Source of the DNA: Desulfobacteraceae bacterium
Lineage (GTDB): Bacteria; Desulfobacterota; DSM-4660; Desulfatiglandales; Desulfatiglandaceae
Reading direction: 5' to 3'
Assembly: GCA_030613055.1 (NCBI GenBank)
Contig: JAUWMR010000001.1
Location: 1-64,000 of the forward strand
DNA length: 64,000 nt
Below are positions 1 through 8,515 of this stretch, piece after piece; the first letter of the stretch is position 1, and each line of letters opens with the position of its first letter. The translations under genes were made by a program, and so were the position numbers. The notes beneath the pieces are model-generated. The model saw only the letters and a list, made by a program, of their open reading frames with translations, did not search any database and was not told where the DNA came from.

Positions 1-1784
1 CCCATTCGCTGTTCCAGCCGGTTCGGATTCCAGGGAATGTCGTAATTGATCATGTACCAGCAGAATTGAAGGTTGATGCCCTCTCCTGCGGCCTCGGTGG
101 CAATCAAAACCTGGCAGTCTTCTTTAAATTCACGCTCAGCAAAAATGCGTGTTCCAGGGGTATCCCTATCCCCGATCTTCATGCCGCCGTGAATCTGCGT
201 GATATTTAAGCCCCATTCTCGCAGTTTACCTAAAGGTCGTCCATCACGGCCATCTCCTGCAAGATAATCCAGGGTGTCTTTATGTTCAGTAAACAGCAGG
301 AGTTTCATCTTTTGGTCTTCGAAAATACCGTTTTCAGTAATAACCTCCTTTAGTTTGGTCAGCTTTGTTTCAACCTCCCGGGACTCCAAAGGCATTGCAA
401 TTTCAACAAGTTTTCCCAGTTCGAGTATTTCTTCCCTCAGGGCATCCGGGTCGATGGAGGCCACTACATTTTCAAGGTCTGCAAGGATTTCCTCCTTCAT
501 TTCGTCCGGCAGATCGTCAAAATCATCCGGCACTTTTTTCTTGATCTGCTCTTCTCGATATGCCTCAGGATCTTCGAGAATCTTCTCTCTCCTAGCCTTC
601 ATGCGCTCAAGTGTGCGCCTTACCGCATATATGCTGGAAGCAAACCGGCGTTGCAGCATGGCCATGGTGAATCCCAAAGCGCGGCCCCGTGCCGAATCAT
701 CCTGTGCTGCTTTTATTGACTGATTTTCAACATACTGAGTCAATCTGTCATAAAAATCGAGTTCTTCGTCATCAATCTGAAAACTCACTGTAAGAACATT
801 TCGTCGTGTAAAAAGGCTCTTTACTTCTCCAGTATCCGGATCAGGAAACGTCACAAGCGCTTCTTTCACACGGCGCAGGTAAAAGGGGGCCTCCCTCACC
901 TCCATCGCCTTTTCCAGACTCTTTACGTCCCCATAAACGTCTCTGTCCAGAAGTTTCAAAAACAGACTGAAATTTTTTGGATCACCTTTATGCGGGGTAG
1001 CCGTCATCAACAGATAATGGTCTGTCATATCAGATAATGACTCGCCTAATTTATATGCCAGCGTCTTTTTTTCCTCGCTGTACGCGCTCATTTTATGCGC
1101 TTCGTCAACAATAATCAGGTCCCACTTGCTCCGCATCAGACTTTCCCTGGCATCTTCGATTCTGGAAATCCACGACACTGATGTAATAACCTGATTGATA
1201 TCCTGCCAGGGATTAGCCCCATAAGTAGCCCTGAGCACATCACTCCGTATAAGCTGGAAATTTTCCCTGAACTTGTCCTTAAGTTCCCGCTGCCACTGAA
1301 ATGAGAGATTTGCAGGAGTTACAATCAAGATACGCTGAACCAACCCGCGCACCTTCAATTCCTTGATAAGCAGTCCGGCCATGATGGTTTTACCGGCGCC
1401 GGGGTCATCGGCAAGGAGAAATCGTATGCGGGGAAGTTTTAAGAAATAGTCATAAACAGCTTCCAATTGGTGAGGCAGCGGATCAACCCTTGCGATGGAC
1501 AGGCTAAAATAGGGATCATATTCATAAGCAAGACCAAGGCGCATCGCCTCTATCCCAAGTCGAAATCTTTCGGGATCGCCATCAAACGGTTCTGTTTCGG
1601 GAGACACTTCCAATTCTGCGATTTGGTTTTCATTGAGAATAGGCTGATGAACCTTTCCCGTTTCCATCCCTTCACAGATCAGTTTGATTGAATCATCTAA
1701 CGGAACGGTGGTGATGACCTTTACACGTTCCGGGAAAATCGGTCCTCGAACAATTACATTTGGTTTTAGTTCTTCAATCTTCAT
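1..1784 (-). CDS. SNF2-family helicase, N-terminal part (cut by window start)
   Basis: About 594 codons are visible; the gene runs off the left edge. The translation shows superfamily 2 motifs in order: a P-loop LADDPGAGKT near residue 125, VDEAHK near 225, TATPHKGD near 260, QIHGGMK near 530, ATEAAGEGINLQF near 560-570 and IPWNPNRLEQRMG at the cut end. This is the arrangement of SNF2/RapA-like ATP-dependent DNA translocases, with a C-terminal domain still to come outside the window. The length and the N-terminal region before the P-loop resemble helicases of restriction or DISARM-type (DrmD-like) phage defence, but no partner gene is visible, so that role is inference. The start is the ATG at 1782-1784. 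A toxin-antitoxin pair and an HsdS remnant lie behind it, fitting the edge of a defence region. Confidence 0.88.
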   Translation of the reverse strand, partial: MKIEELKPNVIVRGPIFPERVKVITTVPLDDSIKLICEGMETGKVHQPILNENQIAELEVSPETEPFDGDPERFRLGIEAMRLGLAYEYDPYFSLSIARVDPLPHQLEAVYDYFLKLPRIRFLLADDPGAGKTIMAGLLIKELKVRGLVQRILIVTPANLSFQWQRELKDKFRENFQLIRSDVLRATYGANPWQDINQVITSVSWISRIEDARESLMRSKWDLIIVDEAHKMSAYSEEKKTLAYKLGESLSDMTDHYLLMTATPHKGDPKNFSLFLKLLDRDVYGDVKSLEKAMEVREAPFYLRRVKEALVTFPDPDTGEVKSLFTRRNVLTVSFQIDDEELDFYDRLTQYVENQSIKAAQDDSARGRALGFTMAMLQRRFASSIYAVRRTLERMKARREKILEDPEAYREEQIKKKVPDDFDDLPDEMKEEILADLENVVASIDPDALREEILELGKLVEIAMPLESREVETKLTKLKEVITENGIFEDQKMKLLLFTEHKDTLDYLAGDGRDGRPLGKLREWGLNITQIHGGMKIGDRDTPGTRIFAEREFKEDCQVLIATEAAGEGINLQFCWYMINYDIPWNPNRLEQRM

Positions 1785-2451
1785 GGGTTGTCCACTGGTT
1801 CAAGGGAAAGGAGCATTACCACACGGAAACGCCTTTGATTGCAGAAAATAAAACTCAGGCTCATTTAGAGAAACTGGGTTTTAAAGTAATCGGTTCATAG
1901 CACCCTCCAATAAAGGTTGAAACCAAATATTTTAAAAACTTAGAGAAAATAACCTGAAATTAGCTATTTAGTCAAGGATTTTTGGATAACAGGAAATCTG
2001 ATGTGAACTGTATCATACACTTTTGACAGATACGGTCAAAGTTCAAAGAGTTATTCAAGAAAAAGAACAAGGAAGCTACTTGAGAGTAGGGTGGCACGCC
2101 ATTAATTTTCTAAAATTCATTATTATAAAAAACCCCGGCAAAGAAACTAATCATTCCAGATATCTCTCCAGACCCTCAAAATATCATCCACCTCAAAAAC
2201 CTGTGATATGTCTGACATATCCGTTAAAAATCAGGCATGCCCAAACCTGTGATCTCTTGCCAATATCTTAAATATCCACAATGCTCTGGTATCACGAAAA
2301 TATCCAAAATGAAATCTCTGATAACATCATAGGTGGGCCAAAACAATATGTATCACGGTTCATGTTAACTGATTCGCCACAGTTTTTTTGGAGGATATTA
2401 GGATCACCCATTTTCACACGAATACAAAGAGTACAGTGGGCAAAGCAAGGA
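1785..2451. other. Gene-poor stretch with a possible ORF remnant
   Basis: No convincing gene. On the plus strand an open frame ends at the TAG at 1898-1900 after a protein-like tail (EHYHTETPLIAENK, then QAHLEKLGFKVIGS); it has no start of its own and may be the C-terminus of a decayed gene, but I do not recognise it. Around 2368-2393 the minus strand resembles the last codons of the SDR gene at 8516-9340 (see findings). The other short frames here lack ribosome sites and family resemblance. Confidence 0.3.
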
Positions 2452-2718
2452 TCAGTATGCGTCACCACGGGGTAGTATGGCAAAAACATAAATCATTCTA
2501 TTTTCTTTATCCGTTGAAAAAAGAATTCTCCATTTTCCTACCCTGAGACGATAATCTCCCTGAAGCCTTCCCGTTAATGCCCTGACCTTAGGGTGCAGCG
2601 AAAAGTCATCGGCATTTTCAAGGTCACGCAGGGCTTCCTTTACCCTTGCTCTCGTTTTCCTGTCCAGCCTCAAGTAGTATTTTTCTGCCGCAGGTTTGAC
2701 TTCAATCTGCCAGGTCAT
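2452..2718 (-). CDS. RelE/ParE-family toxin
   Basis: This 88-residue protein has the RelE/ParE superfamily layout: an N-terminal strand (WQIEVKPAAEKYYLRL), two helices ending in the ALRDLEN region, then the KVRALTGRLQGDYRLRVGKWR strand region and a closing ILFSTDKENRMIYVFAILPRGDAY hairpin. Length and the GDYRLRVGKWRI motif are typical of ribosome-dependent mRNA interferases of the RelE group. It is the second gene of a pair: its start overlaps the antitoxin stop by 17 bases, the usual translational coupling. ParE-like gyrase poisoning is the alternative activity and cannot be excluded from sequence alone. Confidence 0.85.
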   Translation of the reverse strand: MTWQIEVKPAAEKYYLRLDRKTRARVKEALRDLENADDFSLHPKVRALTGRLQGDYRLRVGKWRILFSTDKENRMIYVFAILPRGDAY

Positions 2719-2941
2719 CGAGAGATTTTCCTTTGATCCCTTTTGCTACTTCAGCCTTTCCTTCCTCAATGGCCTGCACCCATTCCGGCCTTGAGAGAAG
2801 GTCAAGAGTCTCTTTGTGTCGCTCTATGTACTCGTCTATGAGCTCGGAGATTATTTCCTTCATCTCTCTCTTCTCGAAACTTGCTATGACTTTGAGGATG
2901 TCTCTTTTTTTCTCCGGGATACGGACTGTTGCGGTTGACAT
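2702..2941 (-). CDS. RelB/RHH-like antitoxin
   Basis: Small acidic protein of about 79 residues upstream of and overlapping the RelE-type toxin. The N-terminal STATVRIPEKKRDILKVIA looks like a ribbon-helix-helix DNA-binding strand plus helix, followed by a helical, acidic C-terminus (IEEGKAEVAKGIKGKSLDDLAD) suited to wrapping the toxin. I chose the ATG at 2939-2941 because AGGAGGT lies six bases upstream; an in-frame GTG at 2945-2947 abuts that ribosome site and is unlikely. Such antitoxins normally repress their own operon as a toxin complex; no operator was identified. Confidence 0.8.
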   Translation of the reverse strand: MSTATVRIPEKKRDILKVIASFEKREMKEIISELIDEYIERHKETLDLLSRPEWVQAIEEGKAEVAKGIKGKSLDDLAD

Positions 2942-3101
2942 GGCCACACCTCCTTATGGCCTGATAGCTTACGCTACTGAGCGCCTGGTGTCAATATTTT
3001 AGCCCCCATTCTTTTCTTGAATCCTTGGCCCCTGGAACTTCATCTGAATTTATTCTCCGCTGCCCCGGCCAAAAAATGTTCTCAGGGATATATCCGTTTT
3101 A

Positions 3102-3320
3102 CTACTCATTGAATCTCATTATTTTGAAATCGTGGCCATTAGAACCAGATCTTCCAGTAACCACGCCCGGTGGGTTCACTTTATACGCTTTGTGATAATC
3201 TTTAATAGCCGTGCTGGCTATTATCGGATAATCACCCGGGACAATGTTATGATTAGGCAGGTCATAACCCCTTTTTAATTTTATGAAATTTTCAAAAATA
3301 TCCTCGCCCTTATTTCTCAT
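3102..3320 (-). pseudogene. Remnant of a type I restriction HsdS specificity subunit
   Basis: The 72-codon frame contains FIKLKRGYDLPNHNIVPGDY, then PIIASTAIKDYHKAYKVNPPGVVTGRSGS, which matches the opening strand-turn pattern of HsdS target-recognition domains (LKRGYDLP, YPII.S, GVVTGR.G). A full HsdS is about 400 residues with two such domains; here only the first 60-70 residues of one survive before a stop at 3102-3104. No HsdM or HsdR is present. It is therefore a decayed fragment, most likely left when a restriction locus was lost. Confidence 0.65.
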
Positions 3321-3771
3321 ACATCACCTAATAATACTTCATTCCATTTATTCGTCGTATTGCCAATTCTTAAACGACAAAAAAGGGCAACCATTTTTTC
3401 ATGTCCAAATCATACCCATATGTAAAAAACATGTCCCTAAAAATGGGATTTATGAACATATTATCCTGATCTGCAATGTGTCGTTCCCATAAACACGATC
3501 CAATAACGTGTCGATATATACTTGCTTTGTTGACACGTTATTTTGAATGGACCTGAAAAAGCTTTGTATTAAGATAAAGGTTTTCCTTACCCACTTTATA
3601 AATCCTGAGAACACCTTTTTTCGTAGATTTCAGATAGTTTCATTCCAGATCTCCTTTTATGTCCAAGCATGCAATTGGTAATATACCATTATGTTTTTTA
3701 TAAAAACGAAAGCCAAGGCTCTATAAAAATAAATTCCGGCTTTGCTCCAAATGAATTCTTTAATCTCTTAA
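3321..3771. other. Non-coding stretch, nothing recognised
   Basis: AT-rich sequence between the HsdS remnant and the DUF169 gene. Short frames on either strand lack start signals and family resemblance. No clear terminator hairpin was found downstream of the DUF169 stop. Confidence 0.4.
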
Positions 3772-4542
3772 TCACTGCATCAAATAATCCATCAGCTCAC
3801 TAAAGGCTGGCGGGAATTGTCCCTGGAATGTGAGGGAGGGAGTAGTCGGATATCTCATCCCAGCCTTATGAGTATGTTCAAGTCCCCGGACTATTTCCTC
3901 AACCTTACTCGCCGGTACTGAGAAAGCTGCCTCGCTATCATGTGCCTGGGCGATTGCTCGATCACCACCACCAGCTACAATAACCTGGCACTTGTCAGTC
4001 AGAATAGGAGCAGTAATCTCTGCACCACAGGCAAGCCCACCCGGAAAGCTTGAAACAACAGTCTCACCTGTTTCACAAACAGAACTTTGTATTAATCTTG
4101 ATAATTGGGCTGGGGTAGCATAGATTATAATGACCTGAGGCTCGAAATCCGCTCTATGAAGAGGCGCCATTATAACATCGCTATATTTTCCATGCTCAAG
4201 CCGCGATAAATCCTGGCTTATTTTAGCCCTTACATCTTGATTCTTTACCCAGAAAGGGATATTAAAACTGCCATCCAAAAATTTATCTTTAGCTGGGATT
4301 AATCCTAATGTTAGTGCACCGAGTGGACAAAGCATATCCTCCTTACCCATTGCCATAAGCCAGCCATAACGCCTGGCCAAAGCTATACCCTGGCATACCG
4401 GCATCGTCACCCCTAAGTCTCGCTTCGGCCTCTTCGCTTTCTTAGAAATTTCGCTTGCTGAACTGACCATTTTAACGGCTACTGGGAAGGTTTGAGGGCG
4501 AATGTACGAATTCAAAGCTTCATTAATCTTTTCAAGCTCCAT
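3772..4542 (-). CDS. DUF169 family protein
   Basis: A 256-residue protein of the DUF169 family, common in anaerobic archaea and deltaproteobacteria and without an established function. Visible family features are the N-terminal PVAVKM strand, the conserved cysteines in MPVCQGIALARRYG and MLCPLGALTLG, the EPQVIIIYATPAQLSRLIQ segment, and SFPGGLACGAEI followed by a final VVSxP-like region. Several spaced cysteines suggest metal or cofactor binding, which is inference. A strong ribosome site AAAGGAGGTAAC precedes the ATG. The gene lies 111 bases behind an AhpD-like gene on the same strand and may be cotranscribed. Confidence 0.8.
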   Translation of the reverse strand: MELEKINEALNSYIRPQTFPVAVKMVSSASEISKKAKRPKRDLGVTMPVCQGIALARRYGWLMAMGKEDMLCPLGALTLGLIPAKDKFLDGSFNIPFWVKNQDVRAKISQDLSRLEHGKYSDVIMAPLHRADFEPQVIIIYATPAQLSRLIQSSVCETGETVVSSFPGGLACGAEITAPILTDKCQVIVAGGGDRAIAQAHDSEAAFSVPASKVEEIVRGLEHTHKAGMRYPTTPSLTFQGQFPPAFSELMDYLMQ

Positions 4543-4653
4543 TTTTATGTTACCTCCTTTTCCATAAGCATCTGTTTTTGTTTATACGAAGCCCCTTTTT
4601 TGGGGATGAAGTATGGGTGGTTTTGCCGTTACAAGAACTTCGTTTGGCCTTTA

Positions 4654-5010
4654 CTACTTACCGGACTCTGGAGCAAGCATATTGATAGTGTCTACGAATA
4701 GTGTCACAATGGGGCCTACGGCCAGGCTCCCTCCCATCAGAAGACCAACCGATGCAGTTTCTATAAGCTCTTCACGCGTGGCCCCAGCTTGAATAGCTTG
4801 CGCAGTACGGGCAGAAATACAGTATTCGCAGCGAGTGGCTATAGCGATAGCAATACACATTAACGTCTTAGTCTTCCGGTCCATAGCTCCTGGTTTGAGA
4901 GCAGTTTCATTGAGATTTCCAAATGCTTTCAGGGTCTCTCTGTCAACCTTGGAAAACCCTTCAAGCGCGCTTTTCAAACTTTCCAGAAATACTTTTGGAT
5001 CCTCTAACAT
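4654..5010 (-). CDS. Carboxymuconolactone decarboxylase/AhpD-like protein
   Basis: This 118-residue all-helical protein carries the family core KTKTLMCIAIAIATRCEYC followed by QAGATREELIETASVGLLMGG. The CxxC pair (CEYC) is the redox pair of AhpD-like alkylhydroperoxidases. In characterised AhpD proteins a histidine sits four residues after the second cysteine and acts in proton relay; here that position is arginine (CEYCISAR). It may therefore be a CxxC thiol protein with altered chemistry. AAAGGAGGAAG precedes the ATG. It is upstream of, and codirectional with, the DUF169 gene. Confidence 0.8.
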   Translation of the reverse strand: MLEDPKVFLESLKSALEGFSKVDRETLKAFGNLNETALKPGAMDRKTKTLMCIAIAIATRCEYCISARTAQAIQAGATREELIETASVGLLMGGSLAVGPIVTLFVDTINMLAPESGK

Positions 5011-5124
5011 TTTAACTTCCTCCTTTTTCTTTTTGGTTTAATTTAACTGCAATGCTTTGAGTATAAAGAGTAAAGGGTGACAATCCTATAATTTCAGTTT
5101 TAAACGTAACCACACAGGTATTTA

Positions 5125-5455
5125 TTAGACAGGATAACAGGATTAACTTGATTTTTTTAAATTCCTGTAAATCCTTTAACTATCCTGATAGCCCGTTCCT
5201 TGCTCTAAGGGTAAGTGATTAGTATAAACCCTTATATTGTAATTTGGGTTAACCTGCTCTCCCGATTTATCGGGAGTTAATTTGAATATTCGTTTCACAT
5301 TTAAGAGAGACCCAAAGAGATAATATTAATTCCTTATTCGGGGTCTATATGTAAGGCATTTTACCAGGATATTTCTTTTGATTTACTGGATTATTACAAT
5401 AATGTTTTGTTTTTAAATTAACATAGATTCCTGTTTATCCTGTTATCCTGTCTAA
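5125..5455. repeat. MITE-like element with 19-bp inverted ends (copy 1)
   Basis: The sequence TTAGACAGGATAACAGGAT at 5125-5143 recurs exactly as its reverse complement at 5437-5455. The ends are themselves built of 8-base ACAGGAT(A/T)-type units. The 293 bases between hold no gene, only further diverged units near 5160-5190 and a perfect hairpin at 5259-5276 (CTCCCGAT, TT, ATCGGGAG). The whole gap 5011-5631 is otherwise empty. A second copy of the left end, with the same preceding ACAGGTATTT, occurs at 27479. Confidence 0.75.
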
Positions 5456-5631
5456 AAAAAAGAGACACCTGAATAGTAACTTTTAAACAAGCATAAAAGT
5501 GGGGCAGGTCTTACATCGTTACATCTCAGATCTTGACACCAAAGATTAATTTGTTTCTTCCAGTTTGCCTCAGTGTTCGGCTGAGTTGATGTCCGAACAT
5601 ACTTATCCGATCAGTTTCTGAAGACTGCGGT

Positions 5632-6465
5632 TCATTTTTGTTGGGGCTGCGAGATAATGTGGATGTCTTGTTGAGGAAAGGGAATGGCTATTTCAGCTGC
5701 AGCCAGAGCTTTATATACAGCCATGTTGACCTCGTAGAGGGTTCCAAAATATTGTTTGGTAGGAATCCAGTAACGCATACCGATGTTAATGGATGAATCG
5801 GCGAATTCCTGAATGCCGATCTGAGGTGCTGGCTCAGAAGATATCTGAGCAAACTGTTTTAAAGTCTCCTTGATTGCATTAATTGCTTTTTCCGGATCAT
5901 CATCGTAGGAAATCCCAACCGTGTTTTCCACGACTCTGTTGGCAAATGAATTGTTCAAAATCTCGCCCACAATATGTTTATTGGGGATCGTAATTTTTTC
6001 GCCGTCTTCGGTGGATAAGATAGTTGTCGCCAGGGTAACTTCGTCCACAATGCCGCTGACATTCTTAACCGTGATAGTATCCCCTACAACAAAAGACCGT
6101 GCGAGAATGATCGTCAGTCCAGCTCCATAGTTTGACAGGGGTCCCTGAAGGGCAAAGCTGGCACCAAAGGCCAAGGCACCTAAAAGTGCTATAAACGGTG
6201 CTATTGAGATGCCGAATTTGCCCATAGCGATAATAATGACAAAGACCAGAACGAAGATTTTGACAAAGTTTCCCAGAAATTTTGACAGAGTAATGTCCAT
6301 TTTCCTCTTTTCGCAGAGTTTGATCACGACTTTTGACAGCCACCGGGCGACAATGACCCCGATGATGATAATGACAATGGCCCCGAAAACCTGAAAACCG
6401 TAATTAACCGTAAATTCAATAATTACGTTAAATAATTTTTCAATTGTTTCAATCTCTTCCTTCAT
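5632..6465 (-). CDS. MscS-family mechanosensitive channel
   Basis: A 277-residue small-conductance channel protein, the usual MscS length. Three membrane segments are predicted at about 24-45, 66-86 and 88-122. The last is the pore helix and contains the glycine/alanine-packed signature ALAFGASFALQGPLSNYGAG, followed by LARSFVVGDTITV, the start of the beta domain (about 125-180), then a C-terminal alpha/beta vestibule. It would open under membrane tension to release solutes during hypo-osmotic shock. AAGGAGG lies before the ATG. It stands alone; a decayed SDR tail lies immediately upstream. Confidence 0.93.
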   Translation of the reverse strand: MKEEIETIEKLFNVIIEFTVNYGFQVFGAIVIIIIGVIVARWLSKVVIKLCEKRKMDITLSKFLGNFVKIFVLVFVIIIAMGKFGISIAPFIALLGALAFGASFALQGPLSNYGAGLTIILARSFVVGDTITVKNVSGIVDEVTLATTILSTEDGEKITIPNKHIVGEILNNSFANRVVENTVGISYDDDPEKAINAIKETLKQFAQISSEPAPQIGIQEFADSSINIGMRYWIPTKQYFGTLYEVNMAVYKALAAAEIAIPFPQQDIHIISQPQQK

Positions 6466-6481
6466 GTTAACCTCCTTATAT

Positions 6482-6560
6482 GTTAGCAGCTTGTAAAGAG
6501 GGCCGCCTCCCTGTTAATTGTTCGCTGATTTGCCACAGTTTTGTTTGGGTTTCAGCTCCT
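6482..6560 (-). pseudogene. Remnant of an SDR gene 3' end
   Basis: On the minus strand this stretch translates as GAETQTKLWQISEQLTG, nearly identical to DAETQKKLWQISEQLTG at the C-terminus of the SDR encoded at 8516-9340. The nucleotide match covers about 50 bases with few differences. The frame then continues into unrelated codons and stops. No other part of an SDR is present, so it is either a truncated duplicate or a copied 3' end. Confidence 0.6.
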
Positions 6561-6660
6561 CTATTACATGCTCCATGTAGTGGTATGACATATGGCCTTG
6601 CCAATATGGTTAATGAAAGGGCAAATGCAATGCAATATATTATTTGGCTTTATCTCGGGT

Positions 6661-7065
6661 CTATTTGCCAACGATCTCAATAATGCCTGCTGTCGCATCG
6701 ACTTTTACGTAATCTCCCGTCTGAATCAGCTCGAATATATCCTTCTCCGGGCGATCCACGGTCGGGATGCCAGTAATGATAACGGCTCCGGATAGAACAG
6801 GTTCACTCTCCAGACAAATGATGGCTGAAGGCACATTTCCATTCTCCTTGGCCATCCAGGCAATACAATCACCCCCACTTGATCCCTTACCCGTCGTGAA
6901 AACAAAGACCTTATCCACCAGGTTTTCCCCCTCCAACAGATGCCTTGGGACGGGGATCTTTCCCGTGGTTGGATCCAGATCCCCCATGAAAGAGAATGGT
7001 CCCTTATATACCAAGGCCTGCCCTTCTGCCTTCCCAGCGCTTACCGTATGGGCCCTTATTTCCAT
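6661..7065 (-). CDS. Aconitase X small (swivel/DUF126) subunit
   Basis: About 134 residues with the DUF126/aconitase X swivel fold: an N-terminal EGQALVYKGPFSFMGDLDPTTG strand-loop, the VFVFTTGKGSSGGDCIAWM substrate-loop motif, and GIPTVDRPEKDIFELIQTGDYVKVDATAGII at the end. In two-gene aconitase X enzymes this subunit pairs with the large catalytic subunit; known members dehydrate cis-3-hydroxyproline or, in archaea, mevalonate 5-phosphate. I chose the ATG at 7065 (AAGGAG ten bases upstream), giving a 10-base overlap with the large subunit stop; an upstream in-frame ATG at 7113 lies inside that gene and is unlikely. Confidence 0.85.
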   Translation of the reverse strand: MEIRAHTVSAGKAEGQALVYKGPFSFMGDLDPTTGKIPVPRHLLEGENLVDKVFVFTTGKGSSGGDCIAWMAKENGNVPSAIICLESEPVLSGAVIITGIPTVDRPEKDIFELIQTGDYVKVDATAGIIEIVGK

Positions 7066-8315
7066 TTTGGTACTTCTCCTTTCCATCTTCCCGTTATAGC
7101 TGCTTTGACGCATTCTTCTTCCGTTCCAAAAAAGACCTTGACGCCACTGACCGTGGCCAAATAATGGGCGCTCCGGGCTGAGTTCGTGGCCGCGCTCTTT
7201 GCCTGCTTGTGGCCAGCAATATCCCGGCGGGTAAAGGGGTTGCCAATGGATGGGCAGACGGGCAGAAAATGCCCACCGGCCTTTTCGATAATACCGGCAT
7301 ATCCTTGGTGCCTTGCCAGGGCCTCAACAGACACTGAAGCCCCTATGAGGAGGGATGTCTTCAATTTTTTGCCCTCCAACAAGGCAGAGATGCGACCTAT
7401 CTCATCGATTGTGGCATGGGGACAGCCAAAAGATACATGCTCCACAATATCATCATCCCAGACATTCAGCCTTTCCCAGGTCTCAGACATCTCCTGCTTT
7501 CCCACCCTTATAACCTGTTCCGGCTTCCTGTTTCCCAAGGCTGCCTCAAGGGTTGGGGCCTCCGGTGTAGATCCAACTACGTGACCAAGGGTGACAGCTC
7601 CTGATGTGGGCATTGAAATCACTAATGCACGGGCAAAATCAAAGGAAAGATTGGGTGGCAGTCCATTCACAGCAACGGGCCTGAATCCCGGGATCTGATC
7701 GCCAATGTAGTAACCCAGACAATGATAATGGGAAAGGGTCCAATCGGTCACATCCAGATCGTCCAGCTCCACCAGGTGACTGGCATATCTGTTCTCCTGT
7801 AAGAGCAGGCCCATCAGAGGGCAACGTCCGCTGACCGCCGCAGCCAAGGAGACCAAAACACCCATCCTGTCCACCCTTGCGCCGAACAGGCTGTTGTTGG
7901 CAACCTGCATGCAGCTGCCTCCCATAGAGACAATATCCCCTTTCTGCGGCATGATACCGAGAAGATATTCGGCACAGGTCTCGGTCCGCAGCCATCCCAA
8001 TTGTTTGAACCTTTCCAACTTCCTCGCATGCTCTTCGACCCACTGATCTGTCACGGGTAGCCCCCATGCTTTAAAGGTTTCGGGCTGCGAGGAAGGATGG
8101 GTCGTCACCCGATGTGGGGTCCGGGGAACTCCCTCTGTCATAAGATTCCAGAAATCTTCAGGACACAGGTCATAACTGATATGACCGTATGAAATGGGAA
8201 CAAGTCTTTCTGCGTCAAATGAATCGCCCAATTTAACCAACAGTTCAACGGCCTTTTGAATACCGGGGGCACATTCCCCATTCAACATCCTTTTTTCTCC
8301 ATCAGTCAGTTGCAT
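7056..8315 (-). CDS. Aconitase X large catalytic subunit (DUF521)
   Basis: A 419-residue protein matching the aconitase X catalytic domain. Visible landmarks are LVPISYGHISYD near residue 40, THPSSQPETFKAWG, GDIVSMGGSCMQVANNSLFGARVDRMG near 155, the SHYHCLGYYIGDQIPGF region, VSFGCPHATIDEIGRI near 295 and LPVCPSIGNPFTRRDIAGH near 345. The cysteines in GGSC, GCPH and PVCP are candidate iron-sulfur ligands. It forms a dehydratase with the overlapping swivel subunit. The exact substrate cannot be told from sequence; no proline or mevalonate genes are adjacent. Ribosome site AGAGAGG is weak. Confidence 0.87.
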   Translation of the reverse strand: MQLTDGEKRMLNGECAPGIQKAVELLVKLGDSFDAERLVPISYGHISYDLCPEDFWNLMTEGVPRTPHRVTTHPSSQPETFKAWGLPVTDQWVEEHARKLERFKQLGWLRTETCAEYLLGIMPQKGDIVSMGGSCMQVANNSLFGARVDRMGVLVSLAAAVSGRCPLMGLLLQENRYASHLVELDDLDVTDWTLSHYHCLGYYIGDQIPGFRPVAVNGLPPNLSFDFARALVISMPTSGAVTLGHVVGSTPEAPTLEAALGNRKPEQVIRVGKQEMSETWERLNVWDDDIVEHVSFGCPHATIDEIGRISALLEGKKLKTSLLIGASVSVEALARHQGYAGIIEKAGGHFLPVCPSIGNPFTRRDIAGHKQAKSAATNSARSAHYLATVSGVKVFFGTEEECVKAAITGRWKGEVPKWK

Positions 8316-8515
8316 TATGTTTGCCTCTCTCTATTCCTTGTTTGGATAGTTATTCCAAGACTTATCCGATCCGCTTTCCAAATGTTGTACTATAAAAAAG
8401 TGAATTTGGGGTCAAACAGAAAGTAATCGAGAATCATTTATTGAGAGTGACCCATGATTTCAAGCATTTCTTCCCCACATCCATTTATTTAGGCCCGAGA
8501 TATTTTGGCAATTTA

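Noticed and set aside
274-723. 149-codon plus-strand frame, Ser-rich
   Set aside because: Antisense shadow of the SNF2 helicase gene; Ser/Phe-rich composition typical of a reverse frame.
2023-2271. 82-codon plus-strand frame
   Set aside because: Non-ATG start, no ribosome site, no family resemblance; probably chance in an AT-rich gap.
2281-2489. Two opposing short frames before the toxin gene
   Set aside because: They overlap each other on opposite strands and have no start signals; neither looks like a protein family.
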